Shown piece after piece: positions 18,946 to 27,314 of a stretch of 64,000 nucleotides of DNA. Positions within the stretch are counted from its first letter, which is position 1; every line of letters starts with the position of its first letter. Position numbers and translations under genes: made by a program. The stretch is from Rhodoblastus acidophilus (GTDB lineage: Bacteria; Pseudomonadota; Alphaproteobacteria; Rhizobiales; Beijerinckiaceae), in assembly GCF_900187365.1 (NCBI RefSeq), contig NZ_FYDG01000010.1:1-64000 (forward strand), in the 5' to 3' direction. The notes beneath the pieces were generated by a model. It had not been told where the DNA came from and searched no databases. It worked only from the letters and a program-made list of their open reading frames with translations.

Positions 18946-20168
18946 GAGAACAGGTCCAGCTGGCGCGGTTCGGGCCGCAATTTCTGCATCAGGCGATCCG
19001 AATCGAGCGTCGCGCCCGGCGTCCAGTCGAGCGCGGTGATGAAGGGCAGAATCTTTTTTACGCTGCTGGCGAGGCGGGAAATGTCGTCGAGCCGCAGCGC
19101 GCCGTGACGCCGGGCGGCGATCATCCGATCCGCCGCGCGCACGCCGAGTCCGGGCACGCGCAGCAGCATTTCGCGGGGCGCGCGGTTGACGTCAACCGGA
19201 AACAAGGCGCGGTTTTTCAACGCCCAGCTCGTCTTGGGATCGAGGTTCAGATCCAGCATGCCGCCGTCGGTGGCCTGCGTCAGCTCCTCGACGTCGAAAC
19301 CATAGAAGCGCAGCAACCAATCCGCCTGATAGAGCCGATGCTCCCGTTGCAGCGGCGGCGCGCGCAAGGGCAAGGCGGCGGAAGCGTCGGGAATGGGCGA
19401 AAACGCCGAATAATAGACGCGGCGCAGCCGGTAGCCGCCATAGAGCACGGCGCTGGTCCGCAGGATTGCGGAATCATCGGCTGAATCGGCGCCGACGATC
19501 ATTTGCGTGGATTGCCCGGTGGCGAAGCGGCGTTTGCGCGCGCTCTTGTCGGCCGCATGACCGTCGATCTGGCTGCGGATCGACGCCATGCTCCTGCGAA
19601 TGGTCGAAATCCGCTTTTCCGGCGCCAGCGCCTTCAAACTTTGCTCCTGCGGCAGTTCGATATTGCAGGAGAGCCGGTCCGCCAGTTCGCCGGCGCGGGC
19701 GATCAGCGCCGGGTCGGCGTCGGGAATGGTTTTCAGGTGAATATAGCCGCGAAACTGATGGTCTTCGCGCAGCAGCCGCGCCGTCTCGACCAATTGCTCC
19801 ATGGTGTAGTCGGGCGAGCGGATGATGCCCGACGACAGGAACAAGCCCTCGATGAAATTGCGGCGATAAAAGTCGAGCGTGAGCTGCGCCGCCTCTGCCG
19901 GGGTGAACCGCGCCCGCCACACATTGGAGGAGACGCGATTCACGCAGAAGGCGCAATCGTACATGCAATAATTGGTCAGCAGGATCTTCAGCAGCGAAAC
20001 GCAGCGGCCATCCGGCGTGTAGGAATGGCAAATCCCGGAGCCATTGACCGACCCCACCCCCTTCGCGCCGCGCGAGTCCCGCTTCTGGCCGCCGCTGGAA
20101 GCGCAGGACGCGTCATATTTGGCGGCGTCGGCGAGGACCGCCAGCTTTTGCCTGATGTCGAAACCCAT
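18936..20168 (-). CDS. Putative DNA modification/repair radical SAM protein
   Basis: A 410-residue radical SAM protein. The cluster motif is C68-x3-C72-x2-C75 (CMYDCAFC), followed by LTLDFYRRNFIEGLFLSSGI and YIHLKTIPDADPALI, and it has a helix-hairpin-helix-like C-terminal part (VNRAPREMLLRVPGLGVRAADRMIAARR), which suggests DNA binding. This matches the family always found beside UdgX/DUF4130 proteins and annotated as a putative DNA modification/repair protein; the reaction is not established to my knowledge. The ATG at 20168 coincides with the predicted transcription start of a promoter carrying a LexA box, so the mRNA may be leaderless. Confidence 0.92.
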   Translation of the reverse strand: MGFDIRQKLAVLADAAKYDASCASSGGQKRDSRGAKGVGSVNGSGICHSYTPDGRCVSLLKILLTNYCMYDCAFCVNRVSSNVWRARFTPAEAAQLTLDFYRRNFIEGLFLSSGIIRSPDYTMEQLVETARLLREDHQFRGYIHLKTIPDADPALIARAGELADRLSCNIELPQEQSLKALAPEKRISTIRRSMASIRSQIDGHAADKSARKRRFATGQSTQMIVGADSADDSAILRTSAVLYGGYRLRRVYYSAFSPIPDASAALPLRAPPLQREHRLYQADWLLRFYGFDVEELTQATDGGMLDLNLDPKTSWALKNRALFPVDVNRAPREMLLRVPGLGVRAADRMIAARRHGALRLDDISRLASSVKKILPFITALDWTPGATLDSDRLMQKLRPEPRQLDLFSCA

Positions 20169-20174
20169 TGGGCG

Positions 20175-20203
20175 ATGTTCGCCAAATGTTCATGCCATGT
20201 CAA
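20175..20203 (-). promoter_or_regulatory. LexA-type SOS promoter for radical SAM-udgX
   Basis: On the minus strand TTGACA (20203-20198), 17-nt spacer and GAACAT (20180-20175). Lying over the spacer and -10 is GTTC-N7-GTTC (20177-20191), the direct-repeat LexA box of alphaproteobacteria. The predicted start falls at the ATG, so the transcript would be leaderless. Confidence 0.68.
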
Positions 20204-20210
20204 GCAGGCG

Positions 20211-20831
20211 TCAGTTGGAAGCGGCGACGGTCGCCAACTCCGGATTGATATAGCGCGGGTTCAGGTGAAACAGCGAAACGATCGACGACGAGAACCGGAT
20301 GAAGGCGCGGCCCGTGGGGGTGATTCGGTAGCCGTCGCCTTCGGGCGTGATATTGCCGCTGCGCACCTGCTCCCGAATGCGCCGCTCCATCGCGCCATAT
20401 TTGCGCACATAGACGTCGTCGAACACGGTTTCGAGCCGGTCGGCGGTAAACGTCTCCGTCGGACGCTCGTTCATCACGCCGAGCAGGAACACGCTGACGG
20501 AACGGTCAAGCGTCACCGGCACCACGATCAGAAACGTCATGTTCAGGCCGATGGCGAGGCTGACGGCGGCGATCTGGTGATGGATCGAAATCCCGCCGCG
20601 CCAGCGGTTGAGCCAATGACGTAGCAGAAAGGTCAGAGCGAACTGCACGGCGGCCGCCAGCGCGATCAGTTTCAGGCCGCGAAAGAACAGCACCTCGTCG
20701 GAGGAAAACAGGTCGGCCGCGAAAGCCGCGACGAACAGCGCCGGCCCGATCGAGGCCGAGAGCAGGTAGAAGGCCATCGAAGGCAGCAGAGTCCGGTGCG
20801 GCGCGCGTGCATGTTCGATGGCGATGGTCAT
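20211..20831 (-). CDS. Uncharacterised membrane protein with C-terminal cytoplasmic domain
   Basis: A 206-residue protein that I do not recognise. The N-terminal 110 residues contain about four hydrophobic segments (LLPSMAFYLLSASIGPALFVAAFAA, LKLIALAAAVQFALTFLLR, IAAVSLAIGLNMTFLIVVPV, VSVFLLGVM). The rest is soluble, with ETVFDDVYVRKYGAMERRIREQVRSGNI and TPEGDGYRITPTGRAFIRF, which resembles a small winged-helix or regulatory tail. It lies 65 nt upstream-side of the FAD enzyme gene on the same strand and could be the last gene of that operon. Confidence 0.6.
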   Translation of the reverse strand: MTIAIEHARAPHRTLLPSMAFYLLSASIGPALFVAAFAADLFSSDEVLFFRGLKLIALAAAVQFALTFLLRHWLNRWRGGISIHHQIAAVSLAIGLNMTFLIVVPVTLDRSVSVFLLGVMNERPTETFTADRLETVFDDVYVRKYGAMERRIREQVRSGNITPEGDGYRITPTGRAFIRFSSSIVSLFHLNPRYINPELATVAASN

Positions 20832-20896
20832 GGCTCAACCTTTTGCGGAGCCTCAAGGATAAACGCCAAGCGTTGAGGATTGTTTACGCGCGGCCT

Positions 20897-22213
20897 TCAG
20901 GCGCCGGCCAACCGGCGGCCGATGGCCCGCCCTTCGCGGATGGCGTAATTGGTGCCGCGATCCTCGGGATAGATTTGCGCCATCGAGCACAGGTGGAATC
21001 CGGGGCGCGGTCCGTCCTGCGCGGGGATCAGCCGGCTGTAATGACGCCCGACCACGGGCTGCGACCAGCGCGCGCGCCAGACATGCCGCGCCAGCACCCA
21101 AGACCGGTCCAGGTGCGGGAACATGGCCTTAAGATAGGGCATGGCATAGTCGAAGAATTCGTCGTCGCTCATCGTATAAAGACGATCGTCATGCGGCACA
21201 TATTTCGAGAGATAGACGATATGCCGGCCGTTGTAATTTTCAGGCCCCTCGAAATTGGTGTGCTCGATCACGCCGACAAAGGGAAACGACGCGTCATTGA
21301 CATTCAGCCAATAGGTCGAAGACAGGGAGCGGTCGAGTTCGAGCACGAGGCACACATTGCCCAGCCAGGCGATGCCGTTCAGTTGCGCGAGATAGTCGGG
21401 CTCGGCCCAATCCCGAATCATGCCGGCGACAATCGGCAGCGCCGTGGTGGCGACGACGCGCGCGCCGGTGAACACGCCGTTGGCCGTGATCGCCTCCCAG
21501 CCGCCGTCCGGCCCCGGCCGCAGCGCGGAGACGGCGGCGCCGGTCTTGATCTCTCCGCCAAAACTCCTGATTTTGGCGGAGAGCGCGTCAGCCAGAGCGA
21601 CAAAGCCGCCCTTGAAATAAGCGAGCCGCTCCTCGCCGGCCTTGCCGCGGCTGCCGCCGCGCAGCTTGATCTTGTTCCAGAACCAGACGGCCGACACATC
21701 CTCGGCATAGGGGCCAAACTTGCCTTTCAGCAGCGGTTGCCACACCACCTCGAACACTTTGGTGCCGCCGAGTTCGCGCAGCCAATCCGCCGCGCTCCTG
21801 TCCTCCAGCGCCTGCCAATTGGCGACCCGCCGCGCCCGCAGCGCGAGCAGGCCCAGCCGGATGCGGTCGATCAGGCCGAGCGGGGTGAACTTCAGCAGGT
21901 CGAGCGGCGTCGAAAGTTTGAAGACAGTGTTGGCGTAATAGACCCCGGTATTGGTGGGATTGACCCGCACCTGATCGGACAGCCCGAGTTCGTCGATCAG
22001 GCCCATCACCTCGCGGTCATTGGTGAACCAATGATGATAGAATCGGTCGAGACGGGTTCCCCCGACCTTGAAGGCGGCCGCGAGGCCGCCGATCTCCTCG
22101 CCCTGTTCGAGAATCGCCACCTTGCGGCCGGCGCGGGCGAGTTCATAGGCCGCGCTCAGCCCCGTAAAACCCGCGCCAATGACCAGCACATCGAAATTAC
22201 GCGCTTCGCTCAT
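20897..22213 (-). CDS. FAD-dependent oxidoreductase (amine oxidase / protoporphyrinogen oxidase-like)
   Basis: 438 residues from ATG 22213 (MSEARNFDVLVIGAGFTGLSAAYELARAG), which overlaps the preceding flippase stop by 4 nt. The N-terminal GxGxxG FAD motif and the following IGGLAAAFKVGGTRLDRFYHHWF resemble the NAD(P)-binding Rossmann-like flavoproteins often found in polysaccharide or lipid-glycan clusters. Near the C-terminus, HLCSMAQIYPEDRGTNYAIREGR is the second FAD-contact region. Its neighbours (GT2 glycosyltransferase, YbhN-like membrane protein) suggest a role in modifying a lipid-linked sugar or polyprenyl substrate; this is inference. Confidence 0.8.
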   Translation of the reverse strand: MSEARNFDVLVIGAGFTGLSAAYELARAGRKVAILEQGEEIGGLAAAFKVGGTRLDRFYHHWFTNDREVMGLIDELGLSDQVRVNPTNTGVYYANTVFKLSTPLDLLKFTPLGLIDRIRLGLLALRARRVANWQALEDRSAADWLRELGGTKVFEVVWQPLLKGKFGPYAEDVSAVWFWNKIKLRGGSRGKAGEERLAYFKGGFVALADALSAKIRSFGGEIKTGAAVSALRPGPDGGWEAITANGVFTGARVVATTALPIVAGMIRDWAEPDYLAQLNGIAWLGNVCLVLELDRSLSSTYWLNVNDASFPFVGVIEHTNFEGPENYNGRHIVYLSKYVPHDDRLYTMSDDEFFDYAMPYLKAMFPHLDRSWVLARHVWRARWSQPVVGRHYSRLIPAQDGPRPGFHLCSMAQIYPEDRGTNYAIREGRAIGRRLAGA

Positions 22214-23238
22214 GCGTTTTCCGTTTTGAACAGGTTCCTGACGGGATGCGACAGCAGATGCAGCCCGCCCAGCAATGTCGGCGGCGCCCATAGCAGGATA
22301 TGGGTGAGAACGGCGAAAGCCGCGCCGGCCGCCATCGTGTTGCCGAGGCGCGCCATGGCTTGCGCGACGAAAAAGTCGAACGTGCCGATGAATCCCGGCG
22401 AACTCGGAATGACCGTCGCGAGCGTGCCGACCGGAAGCGCCAGCCAGGCGGCCTGGGGCGCTGCGACCGTGGGAAGCGCAAGCGCGCAGAACCAGAACAC
22501 CAGCCCCTCAAAGCTCCAGGCGAGAACCGACCAGATCAGCAGGCGGATCATGGTGGCGGGCGCGCTGACATGGACGATTGTTTCGACGCCACGGTGGATC
22601 TCGGAGCTGAGGCGTTCGGCCAACCCAGGCAGCACACGCCGCAACACGGCCGTCACAATAAGCGCAATCCGCTCGAACACGGCGGGAAACAACAGAAGAC
22701 CGGCCAAAGCCGCGGCGCTGAATACCGGAATCATGCTGGTCAGTCGGACCAAACCGCCCCCGCCGAGGAAAGCTAATGCGCCGGCGAGAAACGCCAGAAC
22801 CACCAGCAAGTCGAACAGGCGCTCGACAAAAAGGGTGGTGACCGCGACGCCCTGCGAAATGCCGAGCTGCTTGCAAAAGCCGAACGAACGCACGAGATCG
22901 CCCAACCGAAAAGGCAGAACATTATTGGCGGCGACGCTGGCGAACAGCGGGCCGGCGCAATCGCGCCATCTCAGCGCGGGGTTATGGGCGGTGAGCATGG
23001 CGCGCCACCGCGCGACGCGGCAGGCGTAGCCAAGCAGAAAGGCGACCAGCGCCGCAAGCACCGCAGGCGCCCGCGCCTGGCCAAGCGCCGCCGCCACCTC
23101 GTCCAGGCGACTCTGGCTGAACGCCAACCAAAGGAAAAGGCCGGTCAGAGCAACGCCGAGCGCGGCTTGCGCCAGCCTCTTCCGGCCGCGCCCCGGCTGG
23201 GGGCGTCCTTCAGGGCGGGGGGAAGCCGTAATATTCAT
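22210..23238 (-). CDS. YbhN/UPF0104-type integral membrane protein (LPG synthase transmembrane-region family)
   Basis: A 342-residue protein with about eight hydrophobic helices and the pattern LGYACRVARWRAML, NVLPFRLGDLVRSF, VTTLFVERLFDLLVVL and GFIGTFDFFVAQAM, which is the conserved core of the lysylphosphatidylglycerol synthase TM / flippase-like family. I start at ATG 23238 (MNITASPRPEGRP) because an upstream extension would run further into the glycosyltransferase. The overlap with the GT2 gene end (29 nt) and with the FAD enzyme (4 nt) indicates one operon. Likely a lipid or lipid-sugar translocase; substrate unknown. Confidence 0.8.
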   Translation of the reverse strand: MNITASPRPEGRPQPGRGRKRLAQAALGVALTGLFLWLAFSQSRLDEVAAALGQARAPAVLAALVAFLLGYACRVARWRAMLTAHNPALRWRDCAGPLFASVAANNVLPFRLGDLVRSFGFCKQLGISQGVAVTTLFVERLFDLLVVLAFLAGALAFLGGGGLVRLTSMIPVFSAAALAGLLLFPAVFERIALIVTAVLRRVLPGLAERLSSEIHRGVETIVHVSAPATMIRLLIWSVLAWSFEGLVFWFCALALPTVAAPQAAWLALPVGTLATVIPSSPGFIGTFDFFVAQAMARLGNTMAAGAAFAVLTHILLWAPPTLLGGLHLLSHPVRNLFKTENA

Positions 23239-24169
23239 CGACGACATAGAGGGGACGACCCTTCGACTCGCTGTAAATGCGGCCGACATATTCGCCGAGA
23301 ATTCCTACCGAAATGAGTTGCACGCCGCCGAGGAACAGCACGGCGATCATCAGGGCGGTCCAACCCTCCACCCAAATATCGGTGAAAATTCGCAGATAGA
23401 GCGCGTAAGCAATGCCTAACACCGCCATGACGGCGCAGGTCATTCCGAGCGACACCGAAAGCTGCAACGGCTTGATCGAAAAAGACAGGATGCCGTCGAC
23501 CGCAAAGCGCACCATTTTGGCGAGCGGATATTTGGTTTCGCCCGCGAAACGCGGCGCACGTTTGTAAGGCAGCGGCGTCTGCCTGAAGCCGACCCAGCTG
23601 ACCATGCCGCGAAGAAACCGATCCCGCTCCGGCATGGCGCGCAGCACATCGGCCACCGACTTGCTCATCAGCCGGAAATCGCCGGTGTCGAAGGGGATCG
23701 GCACATCCGAAAATTCGTTCAGCAGCCGATAGAAGCCGCGCGCGGTCGCTAGCTTGAACATGGATTCGCCGGGGCGCTCCGTGCGCACGCCGTAGACCAC
23801 CTCGTAGCCGTCGCGCCATTTGCGAATCATCTCCGGGATGATTTCGGGCGGATCCTGTAAATCGGCGTCGATCAGCACGAGGGCGTCGCCCTTGGCGGCG
23901 TTGATGCCGGCGGACACCGCGATCTGGTGCCCGAAATTCCGGGAAAACCCGACAAGGCGAACAGGGATGCCGTCGGAATCGTAGGACTTGACGATTTCGC
24001 GCGTGGAATCCGAACTGCCGTCGTCAACAAAGATCAACTCGACGTCGTCCTGAAGCCCCTTGGCGAGCGCGACCAAGCGTCTCAACGTCTCTGCTATGAC
24101 CTTTGCTTCATTATAGCAGGGAACGACGATCGAAATCGTGGCTTGTGCCGGAGGCGTGCCTTGGTCCAT
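23210..24169 (-). CDS. Family 2 glycosyltransferase with C-terminal membrane helices (DPM/GtrB-like)
   Basis: 319 residues from ATG 24169 (MDQGTPPAQATISIVVPCYNEAKVI). The GT-A nucleotide-sugar site is visible as VVPCYNEA, IFVDDGSSDSTREIV and LIDADLQDPPEIIPEM, with an EFSDVPIPFDTGDFRLMSK acceptor segment. Two C-terminal transmembrane helices (LSVSLGMTCAVMAVLGIAYALYL and TALMIAVLFLGGVQLISVGIL) make it a polyprenyl-phosphate glycosyltransferase of the GtrB/DPM1 type that charges a lipid carrier. It is the first gene of the GT2-flippase-FAD enzyme unit. Confidence 0.88.
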   Translation of the reverse strand: MDQGTPPAQATISIVVPCYNEAKVIAETLRRLVALAKGLQDDVELIFVDDGSSDSTREIVKSYDSDGIPVRLVGFSRNFGHQIAVSAGINAAKGDALVLIDADLQDPPEIIPEMIRKWRDGYEVVYGVRTERPGESMFKLATARGFYRLLNEFSDVPIPFDTGDFRLMSKSVADVLRAMPERDRFLRGMVSWVGFRQTPLPYKRAPRFAGETKYPLAKMVRFAVDGILSFSIKPLQLSVSLGMTCAVMAVLGIAYALYLRIFTDIWVEGWTALMIAVLFLGGVQLISVGILGEYVGRIYSESKGRPLYVVDEYYGFPPP

Positions 24170-24348
24170 CTGCGCGGGACCTCCAGCCCGCTGTGCCCCG
24201 CGCCGCGTTTGAACGGCGCACCGCGCCGAGAGCGGCGCGGCTGGACGCAACGTAACAGAGAAGCCGAAACCGTTACAAGCGTCCACCCGCAGGCGTCATA
24301 ACAGGTATAGCCGCGGCGTCCGACGCCGCAGGCCAAACCGCAAAGGCT
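24170..24348. other. Intergenic region between GT2 gene and rquA
   Basis: About 180 nt without a supportable gene. It holds GC-rich dyads around 24206-24245 and presumably the promoter of the GT2 operon plus the end of the rquA transcript. I see no clear operator. Confidence 0.4.
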
Positions 24349-25164
24349 TCAGTCGCGCCGTTCGAAGCTGACGAGCTGGTACAGCCCACCAAAATATCGC
24401 CGTGTCGCGAAACCCTCGATCTTTGCGTCGGACGGCAAGAACTCGCGAATGTCATGCCGCCAGAGATCGAGCGCGAACGGTTCGAGCTTAGCGAGAATCG
24501 GAGCGAACAGATAGCGCATCGGATTCCAACGCCGGGGCTGAGCATATTCGATAATCACGACGCGACCGCCCGGCCGAACCACGCGGAGCGCTTCCGCCAG
24601 CGTCCGCCGGCGCCAATCCTCGGGCATTTCATGAAGCAGGAAGAACAGAACGACCCGATCAAAGCTCGCATCATTAAATTGCAGCGCCGCCGAATCCATT
24701 GTCGCCATCCGCACGGGCGCGTCGGCGGTCAACTTGCGTTGAAGATTTTCCAATTGGATCGGTAGCACGTCGATAACGTCGATTTCACCTCCGCCGGCCG
24801 TGGCGCGCTCGGCCAACGAGGGCGTGAAATCGCCGTAGGCGCTGGCGATCTGCAAGGTGCGTCCCGGCAGCGTCGCGCCAAGCGCGTTCAGCGCGGCGTC
24901 GCGCAGGCGATGATAATTGCCCCATAAAATAGCGTCGATCAGCCACTGCCGTTCGAACACCCAAACGGCGTTCGGGTGGACATAGGCCCACCAATAGTGA
25001 TCGGTCAGATAGCTTGGAATTTGCTTGTCATCGCTAACAGCGCTCGACGCGGAGTCTGAATTCGTAGGCCCTACGGGCGCCGGCGTCTTGGAGAGATTGG
25101 CGCGTTCAGCCTGAGGATCGACCAAACGATCAGCCTCAGTGGAGCTATTGGCGTTTAAAAGCAC
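24349..25164 (-). CDS. rquA: Rhodoquinone biosynthesis protein RquA
   Basis: A class I SAM-methyltransferase-fold protein that converts ubiquinone to rhodoquinone, the low-potential quinone used for anaerobic fumarate reduction. The N-terminal signature IPSYLTDHYWWAYVHPNAVW, then VFERQWLIDAILWGNYHRLRDAALNAL, is diagnostic of RquA and absent from UbiE/COQ5. It continues with LQIASAYGDFTPSLAE, VLFFLLHEMPEDWRR and EYAQPRRWNPMRYLFAPILAKLEPFA. The start is uncertain: GTG at 25164 has an AGGGATG element upstream, whereas an in-frame ATG at 25230 lacks one. The first 50-70 residues are low-complexity. It lies downstream of pufC, separated by a hairpin terminator. Confidence 0.9.
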   Translation of the reverse strand: MLLNANSSTEADRLVDPQAERANLSKTPAPVGPTNSDSASSAVSDDKQIPSYLTDHYWWAYVHPNAVWVFERQWLIDAILWGNYHRLRDAALNALGATLPGRTLQIASAYGDFTPSLAERATAGGGEIDVIDVLPIQLENLQRKLTADAPVRMATMDSAALQFNDASFDRVVLFFLLHEMPEDWRRRTLAEALRVVRPGGRVVIIEYAQPRRWNPMRYLFAPILAKLEPFALDLWRHDIREFLPSDAKIEGFATRRYFGGLYQLVSFERRD

Positions 25165-25263
25165 GTGGACATCCCTGGCGCTTGCGGTCACGAAGAGCCG
25201 CAGACTAACCCATAACGGAGCCGTCCTCATAGCGCGAATGACGTGTCGGCTTCATGAAATCGA

Positions 25264-25289
25264 ACGCGGCGGCCCAAAGACCGCCGCGT
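25264..25289 (-). terminator. Terminator of the puf operon
   Basis: Perfect 9-bp stem ACGCGGCGG / CCGCCGCGT with an 8-nt loop, beginning 9 nt beyond the pufC stop on the minus strand and followed by TCGATTT. It separates pufC from rquA. Confidence 0.65.
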
Positions 25290-25298
25290 AAGGTCTTG

Positions 25299-26321
25299 TT
25301 ACTTAACGGAAACCCCGCCGAGTTCCGCCCAATCCTGCGCCATCTTGGCGCCAAGCAGCGGCTTCGGCGCGCCCTGATGGCAGGTCAAGCAATAGAGCTT
25401 CGGCCCGTCGCCGGTCGGTCCCAGCCGGTTAGCCGGCCAATCGGCCTGCAACGGCGCCAGGAAGTTGGCGTTCAGATCGCGCACCATGTTGATGCCGTGC
25501 CAAGCGTTGACGCGCAACGGCGAACCCTCGGTCCAGTTCGTGAAGGCTCGCGAACCGTGACAATAGGTGCAGTTGACGCCGAGGCCGCCAGAAAACGCCA
25601 TCATCAACGAATACGTTTTCTCCGTCTTCTGGAGCGGCGCCCCGAAACCGGTCGGCAGCGCCTGCGAGGCCTGGACGCGAATTGCATCCTTGCCATCCAG
25701 AATGCCGCTGAACGGATCGGTGTTCATGGCGGTCGTGCCATTCACGGAGCTCGGATGCCCCATGCCGTAGTTCGTTGCCGCGGCGCCCTTCGACTTCGGA
25801 TCGGCGCCCTTGTACCAGACGCCCTTAGGCACGGGCTGGCCACGGTGGCAGGTGTAGCAGGTCACGCCGGTGGTCTGAACGTGGGCCTGCCAATCCTTGT
25901 TGATGTGGCGCGTCATCTGGATCATCGAACGGGCGACCTTCTTTGTATAAAGATTGTCGTCCGCGAGGTTCTCGGGGTTGTGGCAATAGTTGCAGCCCTG
26001 CTCGCCGCCAACCCAGGCGGCGAAGCCCAGCATGACGCGGTCGAACTGCGCAGCGCTGAGGTCCGTCAGAACTTTTACGTTCTTGTAAACCTCGGTCGCC
26101 TTCTTGCCGCCGGCCTCGGCCGGATCAATCGCGTCCGGCAGAGCATTGGCCGCCTTCAGCAATTGTTCCGACTTCGTGGTGTACATTTCACCGACAGACA
26201 GGCCGCGATAGCCAGTCTGAACCGTGTGCACCTTCGAGAGATTCCATCCCGGGGTGAAGATCAGCGCTGTGCCGATCAGCGCGGTGGCGACGCCACCGAG
26301 GAGAAGAGCGGTGGTTTTCAT
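25299..26321 (-). CDS. pufC: Photosynthetic reaction centre cytochrome c subunit (tetrahaem)
   Basis: PufC passes electrons from soluble carriers to the oxidised special pair on the periplasmic face. It is 340 residues with four CxxCH haem motifs: CNYCH (110-114), CYTCH (155-159), CTYCH (251-255) and CLTCH (311-315). The N-terminus ([26 protein letters not shown]) is a single hydrophobic anchor without a lipobox cysteine. So it is probably held by an uncleaved helix rather than by lipidation as in Blastochloris. Its start overlaps the pufM stop by 4 nt. Confidence 0.97.
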   Translation of the reverse strand: MKTTALLLGGVATALIGTALIFTPGWNLSKVHTVQTGYRGLSVGEMYTTKSEQLLKAANALPDAIDPAEAGGKKATEVYKNVKVLTDLSAAQFDRVMLGFAAWVGGEQGCNYCHNPENLADDNLYTKKVARSMIQMTRHINKDWQAHVQTTGVTCYTCHRGQPVPKGVWYKGADPKSKGAAATNYGMGHPSSVNGTTAMNTDPFSGILDGKDAIRVQASQALPTGFGAPLQKTEKTYSLMMAFSGGLGVNCTYCHGSRAFTNWTEGSPLRVNAWHGINMVRDLNANFLAPLQADWPANRLGPTGDGPKLYCLTCHQGAPKPLLGAKMAQDWAELGGVSVK

Positions 26322-27298
26322 TGCGGGACTCCCGTCGCTGCCGGATCAACTGTCACGGGGAAGACATGCGGATAGGACGGAGCGATGTTGTGCTGGACGG
26401 CCCAGAGGTACCAGTTATCCACCACAGTGCCAGAGAGCAGGATGCCGATGCCGCCCGTCAGCGGACACAAAACCGCACACCACCAACCCCAGCGATGGAT
26501 CGACTCCATCGTAGCGTTGTAGCCCATGGTCCAGCGCCAGAACAAAGCCGCGCGCTCAGCAGCCGTGCCGCGATACACCATCTGTTCGACTTCGCGCTCG
26601 CCGCCGTACCGCCCGACCGACAGGATCGTCGCGCCATGCATGGCGAACAGCAGAGCCGAGCCATACAAGAACGCAATCGAGAGCATGTGGAACGGGTTGT
26701 AGTACAGGTTGCCGTAGCGGAGGGAGAACGCCGCGGTCCAGTCCAGATGGGGGAAAATGCCGAACGGCACGCCCTCACTGAAATGACCCATCAGCAGCGG
26801 CTGAATGAAGCCCATGCACAGCATCAGCCAGATCGCCGAGGCAAAGGCCCAGGCCATATGCGTGCTGAGCCCGAGCGCGACGGCGCGACGATACACGCGC
26901 GCCCACCAGAGCAGCACTGACATGGTCATGCAGAAGCCGGCCATCAGCCACCAGCCGCCTTCCGCCAACGGCGGGAACAGCTTGATGCCGTACTCGGGCT
27001 TCGGCGGTTCGAGAGCCAGCCAAGGCAACTGCCTCACGAACTGGATTGGATCCCAGTGCACCGAGGCGAGCATGTTAAGGCCGATGATCTCAAACGCGAC
27101 AAACCCAAAGAGCAGAGAAAACACTCCGAGGGTGCCGAGATAGAGCGGCCCGATCTGCGCGTTGCCGATAAATCCGAGCCAATAGGAAATGATTGGCTTT
27201 CCTATACGCTCGCGATCGACGATTGGACCGCCCAGACCTTCTTCAGGCGTCTTTGGGTGGACCTGGACTTGAGTGAAGACATTCTCGTAAATGGACAC
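26318..27298 (-). CDS. pufM: Reaction centre M subunit
   Basis: Core pigment-binding subunit of the type II reaction centre, 326 residues with five transmembrane helices. The bacteriochlorophyll ligands His184 (IFPHLDW) and His204 (YNPFHML), and the iron ligand His221 (FAMHGATI), align with M182/202/219 of Rhodobacter with a shift of 2. Tyr212 (FLYGSA) corresponds to TyrM210, important for primary electron transfer. The C-terminus overlaps pufC, and pufL lies 16 nt upstream. Confidence 0.98.
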   Translation of the reverse strand: MSIYENVFTQVQVHPKTPEEGLGGPIVDRERIGKPIISYWLGFIGNAQIGPLYLGTLGVFSLLFGFVAFEIIGLNMLASVHWDPIQFVRQLPWLALEPPKPEYGIKLFPPLAEGGWWLMAGFCMTMSVLLWWARVYRRAVALGLSTHMAWAFASAIWLMLCMGFIQPLLMGHFSEGVPFGIFPHLDWTAAFSLRYGNLYYNPFHMLSIAFLYGSALLFAMHGATILSVGRYGGEREVEQMVYRGTAAERAALFWRWTMGYNATMESIHRWGWWCAVLCPLTGGIGILLSGTVVDNWYLWAVQHNIAPSYPHVFPVTVDPAATGVPQ

Positions 27299-27314
27299 GC
27301 TCGCCTCCTAGACG

